The notes under the pieces were generated by a model. It had not been told where the DNA came from, made no database searches, and worked only from the letters and a program-made list of their open reading frames with translations. Positions 1 to 9,194 of a stretch of DNA of 64,000 bases are shown here, piece after piece (position 1 is the first letter of the stretch; every line of letters begins with the position of its first letter). Source of the stretch: Caballeronia humi (GTDB lineage Bacteria; Pseudomonadota; Gammaproteobacteria; Burkholderiales; Burkholderiaceae); assembly GCF_001544475.1 (NCBI RefSeq), contig NZ_FCNW02000006.1, positions 124,001 to 188,000 on the forward strand, given 5' to 3'. The translations under genes and the position numbers were made by a program.

Positions 1-1260
1 TGGCCGTGCAACGACACGAAGTACATCGTCCATTTCCCGGAATCGCGCGAAATCTGGAGCTTCGGCTCGGGTTACGGCGGCAACGCGCTGCTCGGCAAGA
101 AGTGTTTCGCGCTGCGCATCGCCTCGACGATGGGCCGCGACGAAGGCTGGCTCGCCGAACACATGCTGATTCTCGGCGTGACGTCGCCCGAGGGGCGCAA
201 GTACCACGTCGCGGCGGCGTTCCCGTCGGCATGCGGCAAGACCAATTTCGCGATGCTGATCCCGCCCCAGGACATGAGCGGCTGGAAAGTGACGACGATC
301 GGCGACGACATCGCCTGGATCAAGCCGGGCCGCGACGGGCGTCTCTACGCGATCAACCCGGAGGCGGGCTACTTCGGCGTGGCGCCGGGCACGAGCGAAA
401 AGACCAACTTCAACGCGATGGCAACGCTCAAGGAAAACGTGATTTTCACGAACGTCGCGCTGACCGACGACGGCGACGTCTGGTGGGAAGGCATGACGGA
501 CACGCCGCCCGCGCACCTGATCGACTGGCAGGGTCGCGACTGGACGCCGGAAATCGCGAAGGAGACGGGCGCGAAGGCCGCGCATCCGAACGCGCGCTTC
601 ACGGCGCCGGCGTCGCAATGTCCCTCGATCGATGCTGACTGGGAGAACCCGGCGGGTGTGCCGATCGACGCGTTCATCTTCGGCGGACGGCGCTCCAACA
701 CGGTGCCGCTCGTGACCGAGGCGCGCAACTGGAACGAAGGCGTCTACATGGCCGCGACGATGGGCTCCGAGACGACGGCGGCCGCGGCGGGCCAGCAGGG
801 CATCGTGCGCCGCGATCCGTTCGCGATGCTGCCGTTCTGCGGCTACAACATGAGCGACTACTTCGGCCACTGGCTGAAGATGGGCGAACGGCTCGACGCA
901 ATGCAGGTGACGCCGCCGAAGTTCTTCTGCGTCAACTGGTTCCGCAAGGGCGACGACGGCAAGTTCGTCTGGCCGGGGTTCGGCGAGAACATGCGCGTGC
1001 TGAACTGGATGGTCGGACGGATCGAAGGGTCGGCCAAAGGCGAGGAACACGCGTTCGGCATTTCGCCGCGTTACGAGGACATCGACTGGGGCGGGCTCGG
1101 CTTCACGCGCGAGCAGTTCGATCAGGTGATCTCCGTGAATGATGCCGCGTGGCGCGCGGAACTGGCGCTGCATGACGAACTGTTCACCAAACTCGAACAG
1201 GGGCTGCCGGAGCAGTTGCCGGAGGCGAAAGCCGGCATCGAGAAACGCCTCGCCGTTTGA
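1..1260 (+). CDS. pckG: phosphoenolpyruvate carboxykinase (GTP), 3' part
   Basis: The last 419 codons of a GTP-dependent PEP carboxykinase; the 5' end lies outside the window and the frame is open from base 1. The enzyme converts oxaloacetate plus GTP to phosphoenolpyruvate, CO2 and GDP at the start of gluconeogenesis in the cytosol. The P-loop (kinase-1) motif FPSACGKTN is at residues 74-82 of the fragment, the kinase-2 metal-binding DD pair at 102-103, and the [16 protein letters not shown] block follows. The family is about 600 residues, so roughly 190 are missing. The stop is TGA, and no convincing hairpin terminator follows it before the LysR gene. Family assignment is secure. Confidence 0.95.
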   Translation, partial: WPCNDTKYIVHFPESREIWSFGSGYGGNALLGKKCFALRIASTMGRDEGWLAEHMLILGVTSPEGRKYHVAAAFPSACGKTNFAMLIPPQDMSGWKVTTIGDDIAWIKPGRDGRLYAINPEAGYFGVAPGTSEKTNFNAMATLKENVIFTNVALTDDGDVWWEGMTDTPPAHLIDWQGRDWTPEIAKETGAKAAHPNARFTAPASQCPSIDADWENPAGVPIDAFIFGGRRSNTVPLVTEARNWNEGVYMAATMGSETTAAAAGQQGIVRRDPFAMLPFCGYNMSDYFGHWLKMGERLDAMQVTPPKFFCVNWFRKGDDGKFVWPGFGENMRVLNWMVGRIEGSAKGEEHAFGISPRYEDIDWGGLGFTREQFDQVISVNDAAWRAELALHDELFTKLEQGLPEQLPEAKAGIEKRLAV

Positions 1261-1590
1261 TTCGGCTTTAGTCGATTAGGACGGTTTCATCGATCAATCC
1301 CCATTACCGGGTCTGCATCTGCAGATTCCGGTTTTGGGGCGTCTATCCCGCCAAAATTGGCGCGGCCAGCTTATCCGTTACCCATCCGCTTACATAATCC
1401 CCACGCTGATGTTGTGTATTGCGCAACAATCGGTGAGTTTTCACGTTTTTAGGGCGCAAAGGCGCAAGCTTTCATCGAAAAAACACCAAGAATCGGCAAC
1501 TTCTGCACGTTTTCGGAAGTCCTAGGATAATTCGCAATTGCGCAGCAGAAAATCTTTAGGTAAGCCGCTTTGGCGGCAGGAGTTGTCCCC
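1261..1590. other. pckG-LysR intergenic region
   Basis: A 330-nt stretch without a supported gene and visibly more AT-rich than its surroundings. It contains two short palindromes of the kind LysR proteins bind: TTGCGCAA at 1419-1426 and CGCAATTGCG at 1533-1542. The second lies about 50 nt before the LysR start codon, so autoregulation is plausible but inferred only. A 63-codon frame at 1334-1525 has no recognisable product and is not called. Confidence 0.5.
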
Positions 1591-2676
1591 ATGGATCATT
1601 TGCAGTCGATGAAGGTGTTCGTCCGCGTGGCGGATCTCGGCAGTTTTGCCCGCGCCGCGAGCGCGCTGGATATTTCGAACGCCGTGGCGACCCGCCACGT
1701 CGCGGATCTGGAAGGACGGCTCGGCACGCGTCTGCTCAACCGGACGACGCGCAGCCTCTCGCTGACCGAGTCGGGCCAGGTGTATCTGGAGCGCGCGCGG
1801 CAGATTCTTGATGAACTGGAAGACGTCGAGCAGATGGTGGTCGCGCGCAATCACGAGCCGGTCGGGTCGCTGCGGATCGTGGCGCCGGTCGTGTTCGGGC
1901 TGCACAACCTCGCGCCGGTGCTTCAGACCTACGCGCAACGCTATCCGAAGGTCGTCCCCGATGTGACGCTCGTCGACCGGCAGGTGGATCTCGTCGAGGA
2001 AGGCTTCGACGTGGGCATCGTGATCGCGCGGCAGGTGCGGAGCGCGAGCGTCGTGACGCGGCGCCTGACGACCGGTTGCATGACCGTGTGCGCGACGCCC
2101 GAGTATCTCGAAACGCACGGCACGCCGACGCGTCCCGAGGAACTGCTCGCGCATCCGTGTCTGAGTCTGCCGTCGGAATATTGGGGCGACGAGCGCGTGT
2201 TCACCGGGCCGGACGGCGAGGTGCGCGTGCGGCCGTCGAACGTGATCGTCGCGAACAATACCGAGATGTTGCGGCAGTTCGCGCTGCTCGGCATGGGCAT
2301 CGCGATTTTGCCGAGCTACCTGATCGGCAACGACACGACGCGCGGCACGCTCGTGCGGCTGCTCTCCGACTACCGGTTGCCGCAGGTCGAGATCAACGTC
2401 GCGTATCCGAGCCGTCGGCATCTGCCGGCGAAGGTGCGGACGTTCATCGATCACCTCGTCGAGCATTTCAGCCAGACACCGAATCACCAGCTCGGCGAGC
2501 AGTGGTTGAAGGACGGTGCGGGCAAGCCGGCGATCAGCGAGCAATCGACGGAGCCGCTCGTCGCGCATGCCGCGTATGCGCACTCAACGCCACATCAAGT
2601 CGATGGCGAGCTCGGGCCGAAGCTGGCGAAGCAGTCGCGGACACGAATGCGGATTCCAGCGCATTCGCCTTATTGA
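1591..2676 (+). CDS. LysR-family transcriptional regulator
   Basis: A 361-residue LysR-type regulator. The winged helix-turn-helix occupies about residues 1-60 (MKVFVRVADLGSFARAASAL onward, with the typical LNRTTRSLSLTESG wing), and the effector-binding domain runs from about 88 to 295. The ATG at 1591 is chosen because GGCAGGAG lies about 8 nt upstream; an in-frame TTG at 1570 has no such site. The protein is about 60 residues longer than a usual LysR, and the tail after about residue 300 has no recognisable fold, so the ancestral stop may have been lost. The regulated genes are unknown; the neighbours do not indicate them. Confidence 0.9.
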   Translation: MDHLQSMKVFVRVADLGSFARAASALDISNAVATRHVADLEGRLGTRLLNRTTRSLSLTESGQVYLERARQILDELEDVEQMVVARNHEPVGSLRIVAPVVFGLHNLAPVLQTYAQRYPKVVPDVTLVDRQVDLVEEGFDVGIVIARQVRSASVVTRRLTTGCMTVCATPEYLETHGTPTRPEELLAHPCLSLPSEYWGDERVFTGPDGEVRVRPSNVIVANNTEMLRQFALLGMGIAILPSYLIGNDTTRGTLVRLLSDYRLPQVEINVAYPSRRHLPAKVRTFIDHLVEHFSQTPNHQLGEQWLKDGAGKPAISEQSTEPLVAHAAYAHSTPHQVDGELGPKLAKQSRTRMRIPAHSPY

Positions 2677-2703
2677 GTTTCAAGCGCCTCGTGCGTTAAA
2701 AAA

Positions 2704-2735
2704 ACGGCCCGTGAAGCGATTCACGGGCCGTTTTG
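2704..2735. terminator. bidirectional terminator between LysR gene and topB
   Basis: A perfect 12-bp stem (ACGGCCCGTGAA with its complement, GCGA loop) flanked by an A run on the left and a T run on the right. It can terminate the LysR gene on the plus strand and topB on the minus strand. Confidence 0.9.
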
Positions 2736-2755
2736 CATGAGTCGAGCAAGAAGCC

Positions 2756-5401
2756 TCAGCCGGTCTTTTTAGCGGGTGCCTTCTTCGCAGCCGCCTTCTT
2801 GGCCGGCGCTTTCTTCGCGGGTGCCTTGGCCGTCTTCTTGGCCGCGGCTACCGCGACGTCGCCATCACCTTCATCGTCACCGCTCTCGGCGGGTGCCGCT
2901 GCCGCCGCACCGCGCTTGACGGCGGTTTTCGCGCCCGGCTTCGGTTCCTTCTTCTCGAATTCGAAGCCTATCTTGCCGTCCGGCTGCTTCACGAGAAACG
3001 CCTTGAAATTGCGCCCGGTCCGCGACGACTTGAAGTTCGTCAGCAGATCCGTGCGGCCTTCTTCGAGCAGCTTCGCCATCTGATCGCGCGCGATTTCCTG
3101 CTGCAAAATCACCTTGCCGGAGCGAAAATCGCAGGTTTTCGGGTTCGAAACCGAGTTTTCGCAGACATAGCTCATGCCGTGCTCGTACACCCGCGAGCGG
3201 CATTTCGGGCACGATCCGACCGGCGCCTGCTCGGAGAAATCAGGTGGTTCGCCGTCTTCGCCGCCGCTGTCCTGACCGAAATCGAATTCGAGCTTGAAGT
3301 TCTTGATTTCGTCGTCGAACGAGAGCTTCAGGATCGCCGAGAACGGACGGCCCATCTTGCTGCGGAATCCCGACAGCGGTCCGATCGTCTTCTCGCGCAG
3401 TAATTCCTCGACTTCCGGAATCTCGAACTGGCGTCCGCCGGGGATCTTCGAGATCGAAAACTCGCACTTCGTACATGCAAAGCGGCGATAGTTTTCCTTC
3501 ACCTGACCGCTGCAATTCGGACACGGCGTTTCGAGCGTCGCGTAATCGCCGGGGATCGTGTCGGAGTCGTATTCCTTCGCGCGCTTGACGATGGTCTGCG
3601 TCATGCGCGCAATTTCCTGCATGAACGCATCGCGATGCAGGTTGCCGCGCTCCATCTGCGACAGCTTGTGCTCCCACTCGCCGGTCAACTCTGGCGCGGT
3701 CAGTTCCTCGACGCCCAGGCCGCGCAACAGCGTCATGAGCTGGAACGCTTTCGCCGTCGGGATCAGCTCGCGGCCCTCGCGGACCATGTACTTTTCGCCG
3801 AGCAACCCTTCGATGATCGCCGCGCGCGTCGCTGGCGTGCCGAGGCCCTTGGCGGCCATCGCCTCGCGCAGTTCCTCGTCCTCGACGAGTTTGCCCGCGC
3901 CTTCCATTGCCGAGAGCAGCGACGCTTCGTTGTAGCGCGCGGGCGGCTTGGTGACGAGGCCATGGGCCGCGACCTTCTCGACATCGACCTTTTCGTCCTT
4001 CTGCACCGGCACGAGGTTGGCGTCTTCGCCGGAAACTTCCTTGCCGTAAACCTGCAGCCAGCCCGGCTCGACGAGCACCTTGCCTTCCGTCTTGAATTGA
4101 TGCCCGGCGACTTCGGTGATGCGCGTCGTCACCAGATATTCGGCCGGCGGGAAGAACACGGCGAGAAAGCGCTTGACGACGAGGTCGTACAGCTTCTGCT
4201 CCGGCTCGGACAGCGCTTTGGGCGCCTGCAGGGTCGGGATGATGGCGAAGTGATCGCTGATCTTCGAGTTGTCGAAGATGCGCTTGTTCGGCTTCACCCA
4301 GCCCTTGTCGAGCACCTGCTTCGCGTGCGGGAGATAGTTGTTGCTCTCCTTGAGCATCGCGAGCGTGTCCTTCACCGTGGCGATGTAGTCCTCGGGCAGC
4401 GCGCGCGCGTCGGTACGCGGGTACGTCAGCACCTTGTGCTTTTCATACAGCGCCTGCGCGAGACCGAGCGTGTTCTTCGCCGAGAAGCCGAAGCGGCCGT
4501 TGGCTTCGCGCTGAAGGCTCGTCAGGTCGAAGAGCAACGGCGACATTTGCGTCGACGGCTTCGATTCTTCCGTGACGGTACCGGTCTTGCCGCGACAGGC
4601 CGCGACAACCGATTCCGCCGCCGCCAGGCTCCAGAGGCGCGAATCGCGCTGCTCGGGATCGCCCTCGACGCGCTTGAATTTCGGGTCGAACCAGCGGCCT
4701 TCGTACAGGCCCTTCGCGGCGATAAACTCGGCGCGCACTTCCCAATAGTCGCGCGGCACGAAGCGACGGATTTTCTCCTCGCGTTCGACGACGATCGACA
4801 GCGTAGGCGTCTGCACCCGGCCGACGGTCGTCAGGAAGAAGCCGCCTCCCTTGCTGTTGAACGCGGTCATCGCACGCGTGCCGTTGATGCCGACGAGCCA
4901 GTCCGCTTCCGAACGACAGCGGGCGGCATCGGCGAGCGGCTGCATGTCGGCGTCGCTGCGCAGGTGCGCGAAGCCGTCGCGGATCGAGCCGGCCGTCATC
5001 GACTGGAGCCAGAGGCGTTGCACAGGCTGCTTCGCCTTCGCGTGCTGCGCGATCAGGCGGAAGATCAGTTCGCCTTCGCGCCCGGCGTCGCAGGCGTTGA
5101 TCAGGCGGTCGATGTCCTTGCGCTTGAGCAGCTTCGTCAGCACTTTCAGGCGCGATTCGCTCTTTGCGATCGGATTCAGGTCGAAATGCGGCGGGATGAC
5201 GGGCAGATTGGCGAAACTCCACTTGCCGCGCTTGACGTCGTATTCCTCGGGCGCCGCGATCTCCAGCAAGTGGCCGACGGCGGACGAAAGCACGTATTCG
5301 TCGCTTTCGTAGTATTCGTCATGCTTGGTGAAGCCGCCCAGCGCGCGCGCGATGTCGTTCGCGACAGATGGCTTCTCGGCGATGATCAGGGCTTTGGACA
5401 T
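2756..5401 (-). CDS. topB: DNA topoisomerase III
   Basis: A type IA topoisomerase of 881 residues that passes single strands and decatenates replication intermediates. The Toprim domain is N-terminal (IIAEKPSVA at 6-14 and the metal site DAGREGE at 105-111). The catalytic tyrosine is Y327 in TYPRTDAR, and GLGTPATRA follows in the core. Two C-terminal zinc-ribbon-like segments are visible, beginning CPNCSG and CPKCRS, ahead of a lysine/alanine/proline-rich tail of about 35 residues that resembles histone H1 tails. It is the last gene of the dprA-trx-topB minus-strand run. The tail lengthens it beyond the enterobacterial TopB. The call is secure. Confidence 0.96.
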   Translation of the reverse strand: MSKALIIAEKPSVANDIARALGGFTKHDEYYESDEYVLSSAVGHLLEIAAPEEYDVKRGKWSFANLPVIPPHFDLNPIAKSESRLKVLTKLLKRKDIDRLINACDAGREGELIFRLIAQHAKAKQPVQRLWLQSMTAGSIRDGFAHLRSDADMQPLADAARCRSEADWLVGINGTRAMTAFNSKGGGFFLTTVGRVQTPTLSIVVEREEKIRRFVPRDYWEVRAEFIAAKGLYEGRWFDPKFKRVEGDPEQRDSRLWSLAAAESVVAACRGKTGTVTEESKPSTQMSPLLFDLTSLQREANGRFGFSAKNTLGLAQALYEKHKVLTYPRTDARALPEDYIATVKDTLAMLKESNNYLPHAKQVLDKGWVKPNKRIFDNSKISDHFAIIPTLQAPKALSEPEQKLYDLVVKRFLAVFFPPAEYLVTTRITEVAGHQFKTEGKVLVEPGWLQVYGKEVSGEDANLVPVQKDEKVDVEKVAAHGLVTKPPARYNEASLLSAMEGAGKLVEDEELREAMAAKGLGTPATRAAIIEGLLGEKYMVREGRELIPTAKAFQLMTLLRGLGVEELTAPELTGEWEHKLSQMERGNLHRDAFMQEIARMTQTIVKRAKEYDSDTIPGDYATLETPCPNCSGQVKENYRRFACTKCEFSISKIPGGRQFEIPEVEELLREKTIGPLSGFRSKMGRPFSAILKLSFDDEIKNFKLEFDFGQDSGGEDGEPPDFSEQAPVGSCPKCRSRVYEHGMSYVCENSVSNPKTCDFRSGKVILQQEIARDQMAKLLEEGRTDLLTNFKSSRTGRNFKAFLVKQPDGKIGFEFEKKEPKPGAKTAVKRGAAAAAPAESGDDEGDGDVAVAAAKKTAKAPAKKAPAKKAAAKKAPAKKTG

Positions 5402-5565
5402 GACTCGATTTGGTTGGGGACTGGCTGGGCTCCGGTTTGGGACCCTTTAACGCCGCTTTATAGCACACGGTGCGCGGAGCGCGCCTCCCATGTCATATAA
5501 AAGCGGCCTGTCGAATGATGCGCGCGGACGTTTCACGTATCCGCGATGAAGGCTGTTCCTGCCGG

Positions 5566-5943
5566 TTACGCGTCGGCGAGCGCGGGACGCAGTTTCGGCG
5601 CGCCGACGATGCCCGGCAGCGCCGTCAGGTCGACGAGCATACGCCCGACGATCGACGCCTGCGGCAGCACGGTGCCGAAGAAACGCGTCGTAATGGCGTC
5701 CTCGATCAGGATCGTCGGGAAGTTTTCGACGTCGAGATCCTCGAAGCGGTCCGCCTGGTTTTCGATGTCGATCCACGCGAAGCAGATGTCCGGATGCGCG
5801 TCGGCGAGCCGGTCGAATCCCTCGCGAAAATCACGGCACGTCCCGCACCAGTCGGCGCACAGGCAGGCGACGAAAAGCGTGTCAGGGTCTCCGATACGTT
5901 CGGCGATCTGCTCGGCGTCGGTGTCGAGATTCAGCGCAGGCAT
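5566..5943 (-). CDS. thioredoxin-like protein
   Basis: A 125-residue single-domain protein with a thioredoxin fold. The active-site motif is WCGTC at 32-36, preceded by the usual hydrophobic strand and followed by a cis-proline segment (NFPTILI). CGTC differs from the CGPC of housekeeping thioredoxin, and there is no signal peptide, so a cytosolic disulfide reductase or thiol-exchange role is inferred; the partner is unknown. It lies between dprA (74 nt upstream) and topB (164 nt downstream) on the same strand and is probably co-transcribed. It could equally be annotated as a generic thioredoxin-family protein. Confidence 0.85.
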   Translation of the reverse strand: MPALNLDTDAEQIAERIGDPDTLFVACLCADWCGTCRDFREGFDRLADAHPDICFAWIDIENQADRFEDLDVENFPTILIEDAITTRFFGTVLPQASIVGRMLVDLTALPGIVGAPKLRPALADA

Positions 5944-6017
5944 GGATTTCCTTGACGGTTCTTTTTAGTGCGAGGCTTTTTTGCCGGTAATTTCCGCGAA
6001 TGTAGCATGAGGCCGCG

Positions 6018-7385
6018 TCAAGAGCGCTCGATACGCACGAAGCGGCCTCCGGGGAGTGTTTCGATTCGGCCTGCCAGTTCGAGTTGCAGCAGTAGCGCTT
6101 GGAGTGTTGCGCTCTGCAAGTCGGTGCGCGCTGCGAGGATTTCAAGGGTCGCGGGGGAATGGCCGAGCGCGGTCAGGAGCCGAGTGGTTTCGTCGGTTGC
6201 AGGTGCGGCGCGGGCGGAGGCCCAGGAGACGGTGGCTGCGGGCGGCGGCGCGCGCCTGGGTGTCGGCTTGGCGCGAGCTTCGTCGGCGCGAGTTGTCTCC
6301 GCCGCTGTAATGACGGCCGCGTCAACGCGAATTGCCTCCGCCTCTGTCACGGCCTCCTTCTCCATGCGGATCGCCTTCGCCGTAACGCCCGATTCGGCCG
6401 CGCAACTTTCCGCTCGCCCGGCGCTTTTGTGGCTGCGTGCTGGCTTATCGACGGCCATTGCCAGATCAAATTCCTCCAGCACATCCTCCGGCGTCTCCAC
6501 CAGCTTCGCTCCCTGCTTGATCATCCGATGACAGCCGCGCGCGAGCGGCGCGTGGATCGATCCCGGTATCGCGAACACATCGCGCCCCATTTCGTTGGCG
6601 AGCCGCGCCGTAATCAGCGAGCCGGAGCGCATTGCCGCCTCGACGATCAGCACGCCTTCGACGAGCCCCGCGATCAGCCGATTTCGCTGCGGAAAATTCT
6701 CCGAGCGCGCGGGCGTACCGAGCGGCCACTCCGAGACGATGGCGCCGTCTTCCGCGATCCGGTGCGCGAGCGCGTGGTTCTTCTGCGGATACACGAGGTC
6801 CGCGCCCGTGCCGATCACGGCGATGGTGCTCGCGACGCCCTCCAGCGCGCCGTCGTGCGCGGCGGCGTCGATGCCGAGGGCGAGCCCCGACACGACCGTC
6901 AGCCCGGCATCCGACAACGCGCGTGCGAAGCGCCGCGCGTCCTCGATACCCTGCGGCGTCGCCCCACGGCTCCCGACGATCGCGACCGCGCGCGCCTGCA
7001 GCAGATCCAGCCGCCCCTTTATATATAGAAGCGGCGGCGGATCGGGCATGGTGAGGAGCGCGCGCGGATAGGCAATATCGGCGAGCGTGATCACGTAGTT
7101 GCCCGGCATCGACGCCCAGTCAGCGGCGCGCTGCACGTACTCATCGAAACGAGGCGGCGGCGCAAGAACGGCCCTCGCGGCCCTTTCGCCAGCAACCGCC
7201 GCAAGCGCCCCGAACGATTGTTCCAGCACAGCCTCCGGCCCACCGAATTCGCCCAGCAACGCACGCAACTCGATAGGGCGCAAACCGCGCGCGTGAGCGA
7301 GCCGAAGCCACGCGCGCAGGTCGTGAATAAGCGCGGGAGCCCGTTCTGGCGCGGCGGAGACGGTCAGCAGGTCGGCAGTCGTCAT
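6018..7385 (-). CDS. dprA: DNA-processing protein DprA
   Basis: A 455-residue DprA/Smf, which loads RecA onto incoming single-stranded DNA during natural transformation. A short N-terminal helical domain precedes the Rossmann-like core (IVGSRGATPQG, then GTGADLVYPQKN and FPQRNRLIAGL), and a small winged-helix domain ends the protein. Between core and winged helix is a long alanine/arginine/threonine-rich linker with imperfect internal repetition. ATG 7385 gives the MTTADLL start usual for such proteins; an in-frame ATG at 7511 would add 42 residues that look non-coding. It opens the dprA-trx-topB run and is divergent from def. Confidence 0.93.
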   Translation of the reverse strand: MTTADLLTVSAAPERAPALIHDLRAWLRLAHARGLRPIELRALLGEFGGPEAVLEQSFGALAAVAGERAARAVLAPPPRFDEYVQRAADWASMPGNYVITLADIAYPRALLTMPDPPPLLYIKGRLDLLQARAVAIVGSRGATPQGIEDARRFARALSDAGLTVVSGLALGIDAAAHDGALEGVASTIAVIGTGADLVYPQKNHALAHRIAEDGAIVSEWPLGTPARSENFPQRNRLIAGLVEGVLIVEAAMRSGSLITARLANEMGRDVFAIPGSIHAPLARGCHRMIKQGAKLVETPEDVLEEFDLAMAVDKPARSHKSAGRAESCAAESGVTAKAIRMEKEAVTEAEAIRVDAAVITAAETTRADEARAKPTPRRAPPPAATVSWASARAAPATDETTRLLTALGHSPATLEILAARTDLQSATLQALLLQLELAGRIETLPGGRFVRIERS

Positions 7386-7594
7386 GCTAAAATTTTCATA
7401 TTCCGAAACACAAAAAGGGTCGTCGTCCGGTTGCGCTCGCGCGCTCGCGACGCACTTACACGCGGTGCTTCCAGAGGCCGGCTGCGTTGAATCGACGAGG
7501 TTCAGCCGCATATCTTCCGTACCCCGGCCCTCACCCGCAACCTGGCCGAATGGCCGACTTTCGCGCGCTGCCGTGCGCGCCGATAATCCACAAC
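7386..7594. promoter_or_regulatory. divergent dprA/def promoter region
   Basis: About 210 nt between two divergent starts, so promoters for both transcripts must lie here or just inside the genes. The part next to dprA is AT-rich. I could not pick a clear -35/-10 pair on either strand. Confidence 0.4.
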
Positions 7595-8098
7595 ATGGCT
7601 CTGCTCAAGATACTCAACTACCCCGACAAGCGGCTGAACAAGGTCGCGAAACCCGTCGCCGCCGTCGACGACCGCATCCGCCAGCTCGTCGCCGACATGG
7701 CCGAGACGATGTACGCCGCGCCCGGCGTCGGCCTCGCGGCCACGCAGGTGGACGCGCACGAACGCGTGATCGTCATCGACATCTCCGACGCGCACGACGA
7801 ACTCCTCGTCTTCATCAACCCGGAGATCGTCTGGTCGAGCGAGACGAAGAAGGAGTGGGAAGAGGGCTGCCTGTCGGTGCCCGGCATCTACGATTTCGTC
7901 GAACGGCCGGAGAAAGTGCGCGTGAAGGCGCTGAACGAAAAGGGCGAAACCTTCGAGATCGACTGCGACGGGCTGCTCGCCGTGTGCATCCAGCACGAGA
8001 TGGATCATTTGGCGGGCCATGTGTTCGTCGAATACCTGTCGACGCTCAAGCAGACGCGGATTCGCGGCAAGATGAAGAAGCTCGAGAAGGCACTGTGA
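7595..8098 (+). CDS. def: peptide deformylase
   Basis: A 167-residue metalloenzyme that removes the N-formyl group from nascent proteins. All three family motifs are present: GVGLAATQ at 44-51, EGCLS at 90-94 with the metal-binding cysteine, and QHEMDHL at 133-139 carrying the HEXXH metal histidines and catalytic glutamate. ATG 7595 ([11 protein letters not shown]) gives the usual length; an in-frame ATG at 7487 would add 36 unrelated residues. fmt follows 47 nt downstream, forming the classic def-fmt pair that removes and adds the formyl group. Confidence 0.96.
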   Translation: MALLKILNYPDKRLNKVAKPVAAVDDRIRQLVADMAETMYAAPGVGLAATQVDAHERVIVIDISDAHDELLVFINPEIVWSSETKKEWEEGCLSVPGIYDFVERPEKVRVKALNEKGETFEIDCDGLLAVCIQHEMDHLAGHVFVEYLSTLKQTRIRGKMKKLEKAL

Positions 8099-8145
8099 CG
8101 CGCTTTTCGTACCACATGGACTTGGATTTGCAGGCTGCCTGATCA

Positions 8146-9123
8146 ATGACTCAATCGCTGCGTGTCGTTTTTGCCGGAACACCGGAGTTTGCCGCGGCCG
8201 CGCTCGCGGCCATCCATGCAGCCGGATTCAGCGTGCCGCTCGTGCTGACGCAACCGGACCGGCCCGCCGGGCGCGGCATGAAACTGACCGCAAGCCCGGT
8301 CAAGCGTTATGCGCTGGAAAACGGCCTGAAGATCGCGCAGCCCACTTCGCTGCGTCGAAACGGCAAGTATCCGGAGGAAGCTTCGGCGGCAATCGATCTA
8401 TTGCGCACGACGCCGCATGACGTCATGGTCGTGGCGGCCTACGGTCTGATCCTGCCCCAGGAAGTGCTCGACGTCGCGCCGCACGGCTCGATCAACATCC
8501 ATGCGTCGCTGCTGCCGCGCTGGCGTGGTGCCGCGCCGATCCACCGCGCGATCGAAGCCGGCGACGTCGAAACCGGCATCACGCTGATGCAGATGGACGC
8601 CGGCCTCGACACGGGCGCGATGATCCGCGAGGCGCGCATCCCGATCCTCCCGGCTGACACCACGGCAACCCTGCACGACCGCCTCGCGCAACTCGGCGCG
8701 GACCTGATCGTGCAGGCGCTGCGTGATCTCGAACGAGACGGCAAGCTCCCGTCCACGCCGCAGCCGGAAAACGGCACGACATACGCGGAAAAGATCGCGA
8801 AGCATGAAGCCGCGCTCGACTGGCGCCGTCCCGCCGATGTTCTGGCGCGCCAGATCCGCGCATTCGATCCGTTTCCGGGCGCGTTCGGCACGCTCGACGG
8901 CGTCGCGGTGAAAATCTGGGCCGCCGAAGTAATTACCGGCGACGTGCCCACGAAGGAACCCGGCACGCTCGTCGATGTCTCGATGGACGGCGTCGTTGTC
9001 TCATGCGGCGAGGGCGCGTTGCGGCTCACGCAATTGCAAAAACCCGGCGGAAAGCGCTTGTCAGTGCGCGAATTCCTCGCTGGAGCGCAGTTCGCGAAAG
9101 GCCAGCGATTCGCGCTTGCCTGA
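8146..9123 (+). CDS. fmt: methionyl-tRNA formyltransferase
   Basis: A 325-residue enzyme that formylates initiator Met-tRNA with 10-formyltetrahydrofolate. The N-terminal formyltransferase domain begins [12 protein letters not shown] and carries the catalytic N117 and H119 in [12 protein letters not shown], followed by the [10 protein letters not shown] segment with the catalytic aspartate. The C-terminal OB-fold tRNA-binding domain starts near residue 215. Length is normal. It is the second gene of def-fmt; the ribosome site before ATG 8146 is weak, so its translation may depend on def. Confidence 0.96.
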   Translation: MTQSLRVVFAGTPEFAAAALAAIHAAGFSVPLVLTQPDRPAGRGMKLTASPVKRYALENGLKIAQPTSLRRNGKYPEEASAAIDLLRTTPHDVMVVAAYGLILPQEVLDVAPHGSINIHASLLPRWRGAAPIHRAIEAGDVETGITLMQMDAGLDTGAMIREARIPILPADTTATLHDRLAQLGADLIVQALRDLERDGKLPSTPQPENGTTYAEKIAKHEAALDWRRPADVLARQIRAFDPFPGAFGTLDGVAVKIWAAEVITGDVPTKEPGTLVDVSMDGVVVSCGEGALRLTQLQKPGGKRLSVREFLAGAQFAKGQRFALA

Positions 9124-9138
9124 AGCGTAGACGCTCCG

Positions 9139-9188
9139 CTCCAGGCGCTAGAATTGAAGACTCAACATAGCTAACGAGTCGCCTGGAG
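9139..9188 (+). promoter_or_regulatory. inverted repeat covering the LysE-family ribosome site
   Basis: CTCCAGGCG at 9139-9147 is perfectly complementary to CGCCTGGAG at 9180-9188, which holds the GGAG ribosome site 6 nt before ATG 9195. A second small helix (GACTC at 9159-9163 with GAGTC at 9176-9180) sits inside. In a read-through transcript from fmt this would hide the ribosome site. A possible -10 (TAGAAT, 9149-9154) lies inside the loop, and a transcript from it would lack the 5' arm. Confidence 0.45.
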
Positions 9189-9194
9189 TTCCTC

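Noticed and set aside
1334-1525. 63-codon frame between pckG and the LysR gene
   Set aside because: No ribosome site or protein-like composition; it overlaps likely operator sequence.
3635-5500. 621-codon open frame opposite topB
   Set aside because: It mirrors the codons of topB in a GC-rich genome, has no recognisable domain and consists of arginine/leucine-rich shadow sequence.
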